Assembly (NCBI RefSeq): GCF_963667735.1
Contig: NZ_OY763919.1
Coordinates: 1,551,539 to 1,615,538, forward strand
From: an uncultured Methanoregula sp.
GTDB lineage: Archaea; Halobacteriota; Methanomicrobia; Methanomicrobiales; Methanospirillaceae
Direction of reading: 5' to 3'
DNA: 64,000 bases
This document shows positions 1-10,200 of the stretch, piece after piece (within the stretch, counting starts at the first letter, position 1; every line of letters begins with the position of its first letter). A model generated the notes under the pieces. The model was not told the DNA's origin and did not search any database. It saw nothing but the letters and a program-made list of their open reading frames with translations. A program made the translations under genes and the position numbers.

Positions 1-377
1 ACATCGATGACAAGGACGTTCCCGCAGCCATAGGGAAGGGCGGCAAGAATGTCTCCGGCATTGTCAACAAGCTCGGCATCGGGATCGACATCAAGCCCCG
101 GTCCGAGTTCGACCGGCAGCAGATCCAGCCCGCTAAGACCGAGGAGGACATCAACCTCGGCGGCGGCATCAGGATCCACACCGACAAGAAGCAGCTCACG
201 ATCCTGGCTCCCGCCGAATGCGGCAAGATCGTGGATGTCTTTGCCGGCAAGGAGTACCTCTTCACGGCAACCGTGAACGAGCAGGGCGAGATTCACCTGG
301 CCAAGAACTCGAGCATTGCCCAGGAAATGATCCGGCGCTATACGAACAACGAGGTCATCAAGCTGAGGCCGGTATAA
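1..377 (+). CDS. PIN/PilT-type ATPase with KH domain, C-terminal part (5' end outside window)
   Basis: This is an open frame from the window edge (codons in phase from base 3) to TAA at 375-377, about 124 residues. It begins in a KH-like RNA-binding fold with the GxxG loop IGKGGKNV, followed by a beta-rich tail ending in NNEVIKLRPV. This matches the C-terminus of the archaeal PINc/VapC-family ATPases, which carry a PIN nuclease, a PilT-like P-loop ATPase and a terminal KH domain of roughly 600 residues in all. Only the KH end is visible, so the PIN and ATPase parts are inferred. leuS follows 43 bases downstream on the same strand and may be co-transcribed. Confidence 0.72.
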   Translation, partial: IDDKDVPAAIGKGGKNVSGIVNKLGIGIDIKPRSEFDRQQIQPAKTEEDINLGGGIRIHTDKKQLTILAPAECGKIVDVFAGKEYLFTATVNEQGEIHLAKNSSIAQEMIRRYTNNEVIKLRPV

Positions 378-420
378 CCGGCACGCTGGTTTTTACAAGA
401 TATGAGAAGGTGAATTGGTT

Positions 421-3207
421 TTGAGCGAATTCAATCTCCAGCAATTCGAAGAAGAAGCGCACGAGAAGTGGGCCCACGCCTTTGAGTCCAACCCCTCGAA
501 ACTGGACAAGTATTACCTGAATGTCGCGTTCCCCTACCCGAGCGGGGCAATGCACGTGGGGCACGGCCGGACGTACATCGTGCCGGACGTGATCGCACGC
601 TACCAGCGGATGAAGGGAAAGCAGGTCCTCTTCCCGATGGCGTTCCACGTAACAGGCGCTCCCGTTGTCGGCATCTCGAAGCGGATCGCAAAGAAGGACG
701 AGAAGACCATCAAGCTCTACCGGGATCTCTACCGGGTCCCGCAGAACGTGCTCGAGGAGTTTGTCGACCCGTTGACGATCGTCAAGCACTTTGCTGCCGA
801 GTACCAGCGGGTCATGACCGACTGCGGTCTCTCGATCGACTGGCGCCGGCGGTTCATCACGGTCGACCCCACGTACTCCAAGTTCATCGAATGGCAGTGG
901 AAGCACCTGTACGAGGCGGGCCATGTCATCAAGGGAGCCCACCCGGTGCGGTACTGCACGGTGGACGAGAACCCGGTCGGGGACCACGATCTCCTCGAAG
1001 GCGACAAGGCCGAAGTGATCAAGTTCACGATGGTCATGTTCCGGTTCGGCGATGCGTTCATCCCGTGCGCAACCCTCCGGCCCGAGACCATCCACGGTGT
1101 GACGAACCTCTGGGCCAACCCCGAAGTCACGTACGTCAGGGCGCTTGTCGATGGCAAGCCCTGGATCGTTTCAAAGGAAGCCGCCGAGAAACTCGCCCTT
1201 CAGGACCACACGGTCGAGATAAAAGAAGAGATCCCCGGCAAGGATCTGGTTGACAAGAAGGTCAGCCACCCGCTCTGCGGCGAAGTTCTGATCCTCCCCG
1301 CCCCGTTCGTTGACCCCGACATGGCAAGCGGCATGGTCATGAGCGTTCCCGCCCATGCCCCGTTCGATTACATCGCCCTCCGCGATCTCCAGCAGGCCGG
1401 GAAATACACGGAGATCAAGCCCATCCCCCTGATCAAGGTGGAAGGCTACGGGGAAGTCCCTGCCCAGTACGCGGTCGAGAAGGCCGGCATCCTCAACCAG
1501 ATGGACAGCCGGATGGATGCCCTGACGCAGGAGATCTACTCGGCCGAGTTCTCGAAGGGCAAGCTCTTCGAGAAGTACGGCGGCAAGCCAGTGCGGGTTG
1601 CCCGCGAGGAAGTCGCCGTCCTCATGACCGAGAAGTACGACTCGGTCGTGATGTACGAGTTCGATGTCCGCCCCGTGGTCTGCCGGTGCGGCAACCGGGT
1701 CAAGGTCAAGATCCTCCACGACCAGTGGTTCCTGAAGTACAGCGACCCGGCCTGGAAGGCCGAAGTCTCGGACCACTTAAAGGACATGGCGCTCGTACCC
1801 CCCGAAGTCCGGGTCGAGTTCGACCGCACGGTCGACTGGCTCAAGGACTGGGCCTGCACCCGGCGTGTCGGTCTTGGCACCAAGTTCCCGTGGGACAAGC
1901 AGCAGCTCATCGAGCCTCTCTCGGACTCGACCGTGTACATGGCGTATTACACCATCGCCCACCGGATCCGGGAGATCGACTCAAAACTGCTCACTCCCGA
2001 GGTCTTCGATTACATCTTCCTTGGGAAGAAATCGCCCGATCTCCCCGAGAAGAAGAAACTCGATGCCATGCGGGAAGAGTTCCTGTACTGGTACCCGTAC
2101 GATTTCCGGTTCTCGGCAAAAGATCTCATCTCCAACCACCTCACGTTCCAGATCTTCCACCACACCACGGTCTTTGCAGGCCACAAGGACCTGCTCCCGA
2201 AAGGCATGGTGGTCTTCGGCATGGGTCTTTTGAACGGCGCCAAGATGTCGTCTTCCAAGGGGAACGTCTTCCTGCTCGAAGACGCGGTCCGGGAATTCGG
2301 CGGCGACACCGTCCGGATGTTCTTGATGGGCAGCGCCGAACCCTGGCAGGACTTTGACTGGAGAAACGAGCTCGTCCTCTCCACAAAGAAACAGATCGAG
2401 CGGTTCTACAACACGGTCATGGAAATCAAGGACGCGACCGGCGAGCCGCACGACATCGACCGCTGGCTTGCAAGCCGGCTCCAGGCCCACATTGCCCGGA
2501 CAACGGAAGCCCTTGACAAATTCCAGACCCGGCAAGCCCTCCAGGAAGCCTACTTCGGGATCGAGACCGATCTCAAGTGGTACCGCCGGCGCCTCGGGAA
2601 GGACTGCGATGGCAGCAGGGAACTCCACACCCTCTGCTCGGTCTGGACCCGGCTCCTGGCCCCGTTCATCCCCTTTACAGCCGAATACCTCTGGAAGGAA
2701 CTCGCAGGTGAAGGCCTGGCCTCGTTTGCTCCCTGGCCGGTTGCGGACAGGAAACTTGTGAACGAGAAGGCCGAGCTGGCCGAGGAACTCCTCATGAGAA
2801 CGGTCGAGGATGTCGAGTCGATCCAGAAGCTCATCCAGATCACCCCGAAATCGATCACCCTTGCCCTTGCTCCCGAATGGAAGCACCAGATCTTCCGGAT
2901 GATCGCGGCAGCGGACGACAAGAATACCGTTGTCAAGGAGATCATGAAGGATGAGAGCATGAGGAAACGCGGCAGGGATGCAACCGACGCAGCCAAGCAG
3001 TGCACCACCCTCATCCACCGCCTGCCCCCGCACGTGGTCGAGCCCCTGCTCCGGGAGCCCATCAGCGAGAAGGCGGTCTTCGAGTCGGCAAAGGCGTTCC
3101 TTGAACAGGAGTTCGGGGTGCCGGTCCACATCGTGGAAGCGGAAGGCAGCGGTCTTTTGAAAGCGGGCACTGCCCTGCCGTTCAAGCCGGCGATTATTAT
3201 TGAATAA
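421..3207 (+). CDS. leuS: Leucyl-tRNA synthetase
   Basis: Cytosolic class Ia synthetase that charges tRNA-Leu; about 928 residues, the usual length for the archaeal/eukaryotic LeuRS type. The HIGH-equivalent HVGH lies at residues 45-48, after PYPSGAM. The KMSKS-equivalent KMSSSKGN is near residues 608-615. Between them lies the inserted CP1 editing region, and the C-terminus is the archaeal-type tail. The start is chosen as TTG at 421 because GAAGGTGA at 406-413 is a good ribosome binding site seven bases upstream; a TTG at 415 is possible but too close to it. A T-run follows the stop. The gene lies just downstream of the KH/PIN ATPase. Confidence 0.96.
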   Translation: MSEFNLQQFEEEAHEKWAHAFESNPSKLDKYYLNVAFPYPSGAMHVGHGRTYIVPDVIARYQRMKGKQVLFPMAFHVTGAPVVGISKRIAKKDEKTIKLYRDLYRVPQNVLEEFVDPLTIVKHFAAEYQRVMTDCGLSIDWRRRFITVDPTYSKFIEWQWKHLYEAGHVIKGAHPVRYCTVDENPVGDHDLLEGDKAEVIKFTMVMFRFGDAFIPCATLRPETIHGVTNLWANPEVTYVRALVDGKPWIVSKEAAEKLALQDHTVEIKEEIPGKDLVDKKVSHPLCGEVLILPAPFVDPDMASGMVMSVPAHAPFDYIALRDLQQAGKYTEIKPIPLIKVEGYGEVPAQYAVEKAGILNQMDSRMDALTQEIYSAEFSKGKLFEKYGGKPVRVAREEVAVLMTEKYDSVVMYEFDVRPVVCRCGNRVKVKILHDQWFLKYSDPAWKAEVSDHLKDMALVPPEVRVEFDRTVDWLKDWACTRRVGLGTKFPWDKQQLIEPLSDSTVYMAYYTIAHRIREIDSKLLTPEVFDYIFLGKKSPDLPEKKKLDAMREEFLYWYPYDFRFSAKDLISNHLTFQIFHHTTVFAGHKDLLPKGMVVFGMGLLNGAKMSSSKGNVFLLEDAVREFGGDTVRMFLMGSAEPWQDFDWRNELVLSTKKQIERFYNTVMEIKDATGEPHDIDRWLASRLQAHIARTTEALDKFQTRQALQEAYFGIETDLKWYRRRLGKDCDGSRELHTLCSVWTRLLAPFIPFTAEYLWKELAGEGLASFAPWPVADRKLVNEKAELAEELLMRTVEDVESIQKLIQITPKSITLALAPEWKHQIFRMIAAADDKNTVVKEIMKDESMRKRGRDATDAAKQCTTLIHRLPPHVVEPLLREPISEKAVFESAKAFLEQEFGVPVHIVEAEGSGLLKAGTALPFKPAIIIE

Positions 3208-3208
3208 T

Positions 3209-3223
3209 TCTTTTTTTTTCTTC
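3209..3223 (+). terminator. T-rich terminator after leuS
   Basis: A run of about ten T residues broken by single C residues begins two bases after the leuS stop. Archaeal RNA polymerase terminates on such T-tracts without needing a hairpin, so this is the likely leuS terminator. Confidence 0.5.
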
Positions 3224-3330
3224 CCGTCCGTTGAGCAACAGCTCCGACGAATAAACCCGGAGCGTGCAATGCAGGATGCTGTTATTTCCTTCCGCATCCC
3301 GGGTCTGCAGTCACGGCGAAAAACCCGGAA

Positions 3331-3456
3331 AAATCCGAAATTAAATCGCGATATTTATTACCTATCCTGATGAACGGGATTTTCAGGAATTACTGTGCGA
3401 TCTCCGACGGGTCTTGTGCGGTATTTTCTTTCTGACAAGACCCCGGTGCCTACGCC
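3331..3456 (+). promoter_or_regulatory. Promoter and hairpin-containing 5' leader, copy 1
   Basis: This stretch is homologous to 7163-7287 upstream of the next gene. A TATA-like ATTTATTA at 3353-3360 sits exactly 104 bases before the ATG, as in copy 2. The predicted transcript start about 25 bases downstream gives a leader of roughly 70-75 nt. The leader holds GGGTCTTGT at 3409-3417 and its exact complement ACAAGACCC at 3435-3443 (9-bp stem, 17-nt loop). The 3' arm nearly abuts a GGTG ribosome-binding motif at 3445-3448, eight bases before ATG 3457. A role in expression control is inferred from conservation and position. Confidence 0.6.
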
Positions 3457-6400
3457 ATGAACCGCAACCCGTTCTCCTCCCGCATCCTCCTTCCGGCACT
3501 TTTCTTTGTGCTCATCCTTAGCCTGGTGGCGGCTGCCTCTGCAGCAGCGCCAACGGTCTCCTCCATCGCGCCATCCTCCGGCCCGAACACGACAACGGTC
3601 AGCATCACGAACCTGGCCGGTACCGGGTTCCAGTCCGGGGCAAATATCACCTTAACGCCGGTGAATGTCACGCCCGTCCACAAGGGGAGCATTGCCGACG
3701 GGGCAGGCACCGGCGGAGCGCTGCTGGACGGTCCCAACAGCGTGTACGTTGTCGGGAACTATGCGTATGTGGTAAGTACTTCCAGCAATGCGCTCGAGAT
3801 TGTGAATATCAGCAACCCGGCCTATCCGGTGCATACGGGGAGTATTTCGAATGGGGGCGGTGGCGGGAGCGGAGCCCTGCTGGACACTCCCTGGAGTGTG
3901 TACGTATCCGGTAACTATGCGTATGTCGCCAGTTATGGGAGCAGTGCTCTTGAGATCGTGAATATCAGCAACCCGGAAAGTCCTACCCATACGGGGAGTA
4001 TTGCGGATGGGGGCGGTGGCGGAAGCGGAGCCCTGCTGAACAATCCCACCAGCGTGTACGTTGTCGGGAACTATGCGTATGTGGCAAGTGATACCAGCAA
4101 TGCTCTTGAGATCGTGAATATCAGCAACCCGGAAAGTCCTACCCATACGGGGAGTATTGCGGATGGGGGCGGCGGCGGAAGCGGAGCGCTGCTGACCCAT
4201 CCCTATAGCGTGTACGTTGTCGGGAACTATGCGTATGTGGCGAGCAAGGGCAGCAATGCGCTCGAGATCGTGAATATCAGCGACCCCGCCGACCCTACCC
4301 ATGAGGGCAGTATTGAGGATGGCAGCAGTAGCGGAACCGGAGTGATGCTGGACAATCCCTATAGCGTCTACGTTGTCGGGAACTATGCGTATGTGACAAG
4401 TTCTGGGAGCAGTGCTCTTGAGATCGTGGATATCAGCAACCCCGCAAGTCCATCCCATGCGGCAAATTTTCCGGATGGAACCGGCGGAGCACGGATGAGT
4501 ACTCCGTATGGCGTGTACGTTTCCGGGAACTATGCGTATGTCACAAGTTATGGGAACAGTGCTCTTGAGATCGTGGATATCAGCAGCCCCACAAGTCCAT
4601 CCCATGCGGCAAATTTTCCGGATGGAGCCGGCGGAGCACTGCTGAGTACTCCGAATGGCGTGTACATTTCCGGGGACTATGCATATGTGGCAAGTGCTGG
4701 CAGCGGTGCGCTGGAGATCGTGAATATCAGCAACCCGGCCAGTCCTACCCACAAGGGCAGTATTTCGAATGGTGGCGGCGGCGGGAGCGGAGCCCTGCTG
4801 AACAGTCCCTACAGCGTCTACGTTCTTGGGAACTACGCGTATGTGGCAAGTGCTGGCAGTGATGCACTGGAGATCGTGGATATCAGCAACCCCGCAAGTC
4901 CATCCCATAAGGGCAGCATTTCGAACGGTGACGGCGGTGCGCTGCTGAACCATCCGCAGGGAGTGTACGTTTCCGGGAACTACGCGTATGTGGCGAGCCG
5001 CAGCAGCAATGCACTCGAGATCGTGGATATCAGCAACCCGGCCAGTCCAACCCATAAAGCCAGCATCGTTAATGGTGCCGGCGGCGCTCTGCTGAGCGAG
5101 CCGTTTGGTGTGTACGTTTCCGGAACCTATGCGTATGTGGCGGCCAAGAGCAGCAATGCTCTGGAGATCGTAGATATCGGGAATATTCCTCTGACCAGTG
5201 CAAACGTGGCATCTGCCACGAAGATCACCGGAACATTCGACCTGAAAAACCGGATTGCCGGCCTGTATCATGTCGTGGTTACCAACCCGGACAACCAGTT
5301 CGGGACGCTCAGCAGCGGGTTCACCATTACGAACGGGACTGCTGCAGCCCCGACCGTGACCGGCATCACCCCGTCGTCCGGCCAGAACACGACAAGTATC
5401 AGTATCACGAATCTTTCCGGTACCGGATTTTCCGAAACCGCGTCGGTCAATCTCACCCGGGCCGGATACAGCAACATCACGGCAACTTCGGTGACCGTTG
5501 TATCGTCAAGCAATATCACCTGCACGTTCGATCTGACGAACAAAATTCCTGGAACCTGGAACGTTAACGTCACTAACCCGGATGGCCAGCAGGCAGCTCT
5601 GCTGAACGGGTTCACAATAACGAATACCACACCGGCACCGACCGTTACCGGTATTACACCAAGCACCGGCCAGAACACGACGAGTATCAGTATCACGAAC
5701 CTTGCCGGTACCGGGTTCTACGGGACTCCGACCGTCAACCTCACCAAGACCGGATACAGTAACATCACCGCTACCAGCGTGACGGTGGTTTCTTCGAGCA
5801 ATATTACCTGCACATTCAATCTCGCGAATAAAATCCCGGGAACCTGGAACGTCAACGTCACAAACCCGGATGGCCAGCAGGCCGCTTTGCTCAACGGGTT
5901 CACTATCACCAACACAACTCCGGCTCCAACGGTTACCGGCATCTCTCCGTCGACCGGCCAGAACACAACGAGTGTGAGCATCACGAACCTTGCCGGTACC
6001 GGGTTCTACGGGACGCCAACGGTCAACCTCACCCGGGCCGGCTACAGCAACATCACTGCAACCGGTGTGACACTCGTATCAGCTAACCAGCTCACCTGCT
6101 CTTTCGATCTCGCGAACCGACCGTCCGGAACATGGAATGTAAATGTCACAAACCCGGACGGCCGGCAGGCAGCGCTTCTCAACGGGTTTGAGATAACCAA
6201 CTCATCGACACCTACGCCCACGCCGACTCCGACACCCAACCCGACACCGACCGCATCCGGTGGTGGCGATGTCGGGCCGGTCCAGCGCCAGCAGTCCGCG
6301 TCATCGGGAAGCGGCATGTCGATCGCAAACGGGGCCCCGGCTGGCGGGGCGGTGACGTATTCCTTTGGGGAGCCGGTCACGGATTACCCGGTCTCGATCG

Positions 6401-7047
6401 AGAGCATATCGTTTGTGCCCGACCAGGCAATCGGGCAGTCCCAGTGCCTGATCACCCGGACGAGCCCGCAGGAAGCGTTCACTGTTCCGGACCGGCCGGC
6501 GGTATACGAGAGCATCCAGATCAACTGGATCAATCCGAATATGATGTCGGATGCAGTGATCCAGTTCAGCGTGAAGGGCTCCTGGCTACGGGAGCAGAAT
6601 ATCGGCCCCCAGGATGTTGTCATGATGCGGCAGCACGACCTGATCTGGGCTGAGATCCCGACGGTCTTCGATCATGTTGCCAACGACATGTACTTTTACC
6701 GGGCAACAACGCCGGGATTCTCCAATTTCGCGGTCTCGGTCCGGAAGAATGTGACCGCGGTCGTGATTGTTTCGAACACGACAACGATTCCGACAACCTC
6801 GCCGACCCTGACCACAACGGCAACAGCAACGGCCGTTACGACCCGCATCCCGACGAGTGTTCCGGTAAAGCGGACATCCCCGACTCCCACACCGGTTCCG
6901 GCTCCTGCAGTACAACCTGAAACCGGCGTACCCGTCCTGTACATCCTTGCCGGCATTGTGATCATCATCATCGCAGCAGCCGGCTTCTTCTTCGGGAGAC
7001 GCTGGTGGTGGGCCCGGCAGAACCCGGGCCTTTTCCGGAAATATTAG
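3457..7047 (+). CDS. Giant surface protein: LVIVD-type propeller inside a TIG domain, three more TIG domains, PGF-pre-PGF, TM anchor
   Basis: 1196 residues, predicted cell-surface protein. A signal peptide covers about residues 1-29. The first half of an IPT/TIG domain (about 31-72) is followed by ten LVIVD-like repeats of about 50-57 residues with the core GNYAYVAS and ALEIVNISNP (about 75-573). The missing second half of that TIG domain then follows (about 581-628). Three full TIG domains (632-918), a TPTP linker, a PGF-pre-PGF-like domain (about 936-1098), a Thr-rich stalk and one membrane helix (about 1158-1180) complete the protein, which ends in QNPGLFRKY. No enzyme motif is visible; adhesion or S-layer-associated function is inferred. 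It shares its leader and C-terminal cassette with the next gene. Confidence 0.9.
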   Translation: MNRNPFSSRILLPALFFVLILSLVAAASAAAPTVSSIAPSSGPNTTTVSITNLAGTGFQSGANITLTPVNVTPVHKGSIADGAGTGGALLDGPNSVYVVGNYAYVVSTSSNALEIVNISNPAYPVHTGSISNGGGGGSGALLDTPWSVYVSGNYAYVASYGSSALEIVNISNPESPTHTGSIADGGGGGSGALLNNPTSVYVVGNYAYVASDTSNALEIVNISNPESPTHTGSIADGGGGGSGALLTHPYSVYVVGNYAYVASKGSNALEIVNISDPADPTHEGSIEDGSSSGTGVMLDNPYSVYVVGNYAYVTSSGSSALEIVDISNPASPSHAANFPDGTGGARMSTPYGVYVSGNYAYVTSYGNSALEIVDISSPTSPSHAANFPDGAGGALLSTPNGVYISGDYAYVASAGSGALEIVNISNPASPTHKGSISNGGGGGSGALLNSPYSVYVLGNYAYVASAGSDALEIVDISNPASPSHKGSISNGDGGALLNHPQGVYVSGNYAYVASRSSNALEIVDISNPASPTHKASIVNGAGGALLSEPFGVYVSGTYAYVAAKSSNALEIVDIGNIPLTSANVASATKITGTFDLKNRIAGLYHVVVTNPDNQFGTLSSGFTITNGTAAAPTVTGITPSSGQNTTSISITNLSGTGFSETASVNLTRAGYSNITATSVTVVSSSNITCTFDLTNKIPGTWNVNVTNPDGQQAALLNGFTITNTTPAPTVTGITPSTGQNTTSISITNLAGTGFYGTPTVNLTKTGYSNITATSVTVVSSSNITCTFNLANKIPGTWNVNVTNPDGQQAALLNGFTITNTTPAPTVTGISPSTGQNTTSVSITNLAGTGFYGTPTVNLTRAGYSNITATGVTLVSANQLTCSFDLANRPSGTWNVNVTNPDGRQAALLNGFEITNSSTPTPTPTPTPNPTPTASGGGDVGPVQRQQSASSGSGMSIANGAPAGGAVTYSFGEPVTDYPVSIESISFVPDQAIGQSQCLITRTSPQEAFTVPDRPAVYESIQINWINPNMMSDAVIQFSVKGSWLREQNIGPQDVVMMRQHDLIWAEIPTVFDHVANDMYFYRATTPGFSNFAVSVRKNVTAVVIVSNTTTIPTTSPTLTTTATATAVTTRIPTSVPVKRTSPTPTPVPAPAVQPETGVPVLYILAGIVIIIIAAAGFFFGRRWWWARQNPGLFRKY
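3670..5190 (+). repeat. Ten tandem DNA repeats encoding LVIVD-like propeller units
   Basis: Ten imperfect direct repeats of about 150-170 bases share long identical blocks, such as the segments encoding VYVVGNYAYVAS and LEIVNISNP. Several units are nearly identical at the DNA level (for example around 3950-4170), which suggests recent expansion or gene conversion. Long antisense open frames here are a by-product of the repeats. Confidence 0.85.
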
Positions 7048-7162
7048 GCCTCCCCTTTTTTGGAACATATCCCCGATGAAAACGGAAAATCCCCGGCGAT
7101 AATCTAAAAAAAGGACGACCAGCCCGACACCTGAATCCGCATACCCGGGGGAAAACCTGCAG

Positions 7163-7287
7163 AAATCCGGATGAAAACGCGGAATTTATTATCTTTGTTG
7201 TTGAAAGGGAAATTCAGGAATTACTGCGCTGTCTCCCGGGAGTCTTGTGCGGTTTTTTCTTTCAGACAAGACCCTGGTGCTCAATCC
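7163..7287 (+). promoter_or_regulatory. Promoter and hairpin-containing 5' leader, copy 2
   Basis: Second copy of the leader before 3457. ATTTATTA at 7184-7191 lies 104 bases before ATG 7288. The shared block ATTCAGGAATTACTG follows, then the stem arms GTCTTGT at 7242-7248 and ACAAGAC at 7266-7272 around a T-rich loop, then GGTG at 7276-7279. One outer pair present in copy 1 is a mismatch here, while the seven core pairs are kept. Some gene callers would read this leader as protein from an ATG at 7171, but its homology to a plainly non-coding leader argues against that. Confidence 0.6.
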
Positions 7288-10200
7288 ATGAATTACTGTT
7301 CGTTCCCCACCCGCATCATCCTGGCGGGGGTATTCCTCCTCATCATCCTGTGTATTGTCCCGGTCTCCGGCGCAACCGTGCACCTGCCGGACCGGGAGGA
7401 GATACCCTCCATTCTTGCCGGGGTGTCCACCGGTAGCGCATCTCCCGAATTCCGGCATGATCATATATCCGGGACCTGGTCGGCGTCCCAGCCGGACAGC
7501 AGGTCCGGAATCGTTGTCTCCACCGATGGCACAGTCATCTTCACCGCTGCCTCCAGCTCGTTCGGCATGCAGTTCAACGGCCTCGGCCGGACGGGAGAAA
7601 TTTCTCCCGCAGTTGCGGGAACGATACAGGCAGACCGGGACCGGCTCACCATCGATCGCGGCACGACAACGGAATGGTATGTCTCCGATAGCAGCGGGAT
7701 CGAGCAGGGGATGACGATAACCGCCAGGCCCGGGGGTACCGGGCCCCTGATGGTTAACTTCACGCTTACCGGCGGAGAACTTCACCCCGTCGCTGCCGGG
7801 CAGGCGCTCACCTTTTTCAATGCAGCCGGTCCTGCCCTGCAGTATGGCAGCCTTTCAGCACACGACGTCACAGGCAGGAGCCTTCCGGCCCGGTTCGCAC
7901 TTTCCGGAAAAACGCTCTCCTGGCAGATCGATGACCGGGATGCAATCTATCCGGTCACCATCGACCCGGTGATAATACCGGTTTCATCCGCAACTGCACG
8001 ATTCACAGGAAACACAAATCTTGACGATTTCGGCTCATCAGTATCACTTACATCCGACGGAACCATGGTGCTCGTCGGGCTGGACAGTGACAGTGGGGCA
8101 GCATATATCTTTACAATGCCAGCCGGAGGATGGAGCGGAACGACATCCTCATCAAACGCAAACGCGACATTCTCCGGAGGCCAGGTGACTAACTACTTTG
8201 GTCATTCGGTATCCCTCTCATCCAATGGAACCACAGCACTTATCGGGGCATACAGGAACTCAACTGCCTTTTCAAACGCCGGTGCGGCATATATCTTTAC
8301 CATGCCGTCAGGAGGGTGGAGCGGAACGACATCCTCATCAAACGCAAATGCAACACTCCTTGGAGGTGCAGACTGGGACTATTTCGGCTATTCCGTAGCA
8401 CTCTCGTCCGACGGATCCACAGCGCTCGTCGGAGCGTATTATAATAAAACGGGCGGTAACCCCATGGGCGGTGCCGCATATCTTTTCAAGATACCCGCAG
8501 GAGGGTGGAGCGGAACGATATCCGCATCCGATGCAAATGCAACATTCATAGCAAGCGGGGCCAATAACGACCTCGGCTATTCAGTGGCCCTCTCCTCCAA
8601 CGGAACCACGGCACTGGTCGGGGCGTATGGAGACAACACAGGCGGTTGGGAGACCGGCGCAGCATATCTCTTTACGATGCCAGCCGGAGGATGGAGCGGA
8701 ACAACGTCCGTTTCAAACGCGAACGCAACATTCATGGGTGGCTCAGGGGGAGACTTATTCGGCAAATCAGTGGCACTTTCGTCCGATGGAACCACGGCGC
8801 TGATCGGCGCATGGGAAAATGACACAGCCGGCTCGAACTCCGGTGCAGCATATATCTTTACGATGCCTGCAGGGGGATGGGGCGGAAAGACATCCTCATC
8901 GAACGCGAACGCCACATTCACCGGAGGGGCATCGAATGACAACTTCGGCAAATCCCTGGCGCTCACCTCCAACGGATCCCGGGTACTCATTGGGGCGTAT
9001 AAAAACGCGACCTCATTTTCAGAGGCCGGTGCGGCATATAACTTCACGATGCCGTCCGGCGGGTGGAGCGGAACGACATCCGCATCAAACGCGGACTCAA
9101 TATTCACCGGAGGCGCATCGAGTGACCAGTTTGGCAATTCAGTAGCGCTCTCCTCGAATGGAACTACCTCGATTATCGGGGCGTGGAAAAACGCGACGGG
9201 CGCGTGGGAAGCCGGCGCAACGTACATTAGCTCGAGAACTGAAGTACCGGCAGCCTCGTTCACAAGCACCAATGTTTCCGTTGTTACGAACAGCACTACC
9301 CAGGGATGGTCGGGCGTCAGCCCGTTCACGATGCAGTTCACGGATACGTCCGGCAATACACCAACGAGCTGGGCATGGGCGAGAAACAACCTCACATCAA
9401 CATCGTGGACGGTTTTCAATACTTCGCAGAACGCACGGGACATGTTCTGGACCGGGAACTGGAGTGTCAACCTCACCGCAACCAATTCGGCCGGAAGTAA
9501 TGTTTCTGTACAGACATTGTGGGTGAACGTAACCCCGCCGGTGGTACCGGTAGCATCATTCACGAGCGCAAATGTTTCGGTTGCCACGAACAGCACATCC
9601 CAGGGATGGTCGGGCGTCAACCCGTTCACGATGCAGTTCACGGATACGTCCGGCAATACGCCAACGAGCTGGGCATGGGCGAGAAACAATCTCACTTCCC
9701 AGTCATGGACGGTTTTCAACACTTCGCAGAACGCACGGGACATGTTCTGGACCGGGAACTGGAGTGTCAACCTCACCGCAACAAATTCTGCCGGGGGTAA
9801 TATATCGTCACAAACACTGTGGGTGAACGTAAGTGCTGCGCCAGCGGCTCCGACGATTACCTCCATCACACCATCCTCCGGGCAGAACACGACGTCCGTC
9901 AGCATTACGAACCTGGCAGGCTCCGGCTTTTACGGGACACCGACCGTTAAGCTTATCCGGTTCGGATATGGCAACATCGTCGCAACCAGCGTGACCGTAG
10001 TGTCGTCAAACCAGATGACCTGCACATTCGATCTCACGAACAAGATCTCAGGAACGTGGAATGTCAACGTGGTAAATCCGGACAATCAGGCGACAACCCT
10101 GCCAAACGGATTCACTATCACGAACTCATCCACTCCGACCCCCACGCCTACTCCCACGCCCAATCCGACGCCGACATCATCCGGGGGTGGCGATGTCGGG

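Noticed and set aside
3652..5271. 539-codon minus-strand frame
   Set aside because: It is antisense to the LVIVD repeats; the repeating codons keep the opposite strand open. The plus strand has a signal peptide and domains.
7171..7287. N-terminal extension of the second surface protein to an ATG at 7171
   Set aside because: The extension is the conserved non-coding leader shared with the upstream gene and would hide the signal peptide.
8577..9905. 442-codon minus-strand frame
   Set aside because: Antisense to the FG-GAP and PKD region of the surface-protein gene; no start signal or domain.
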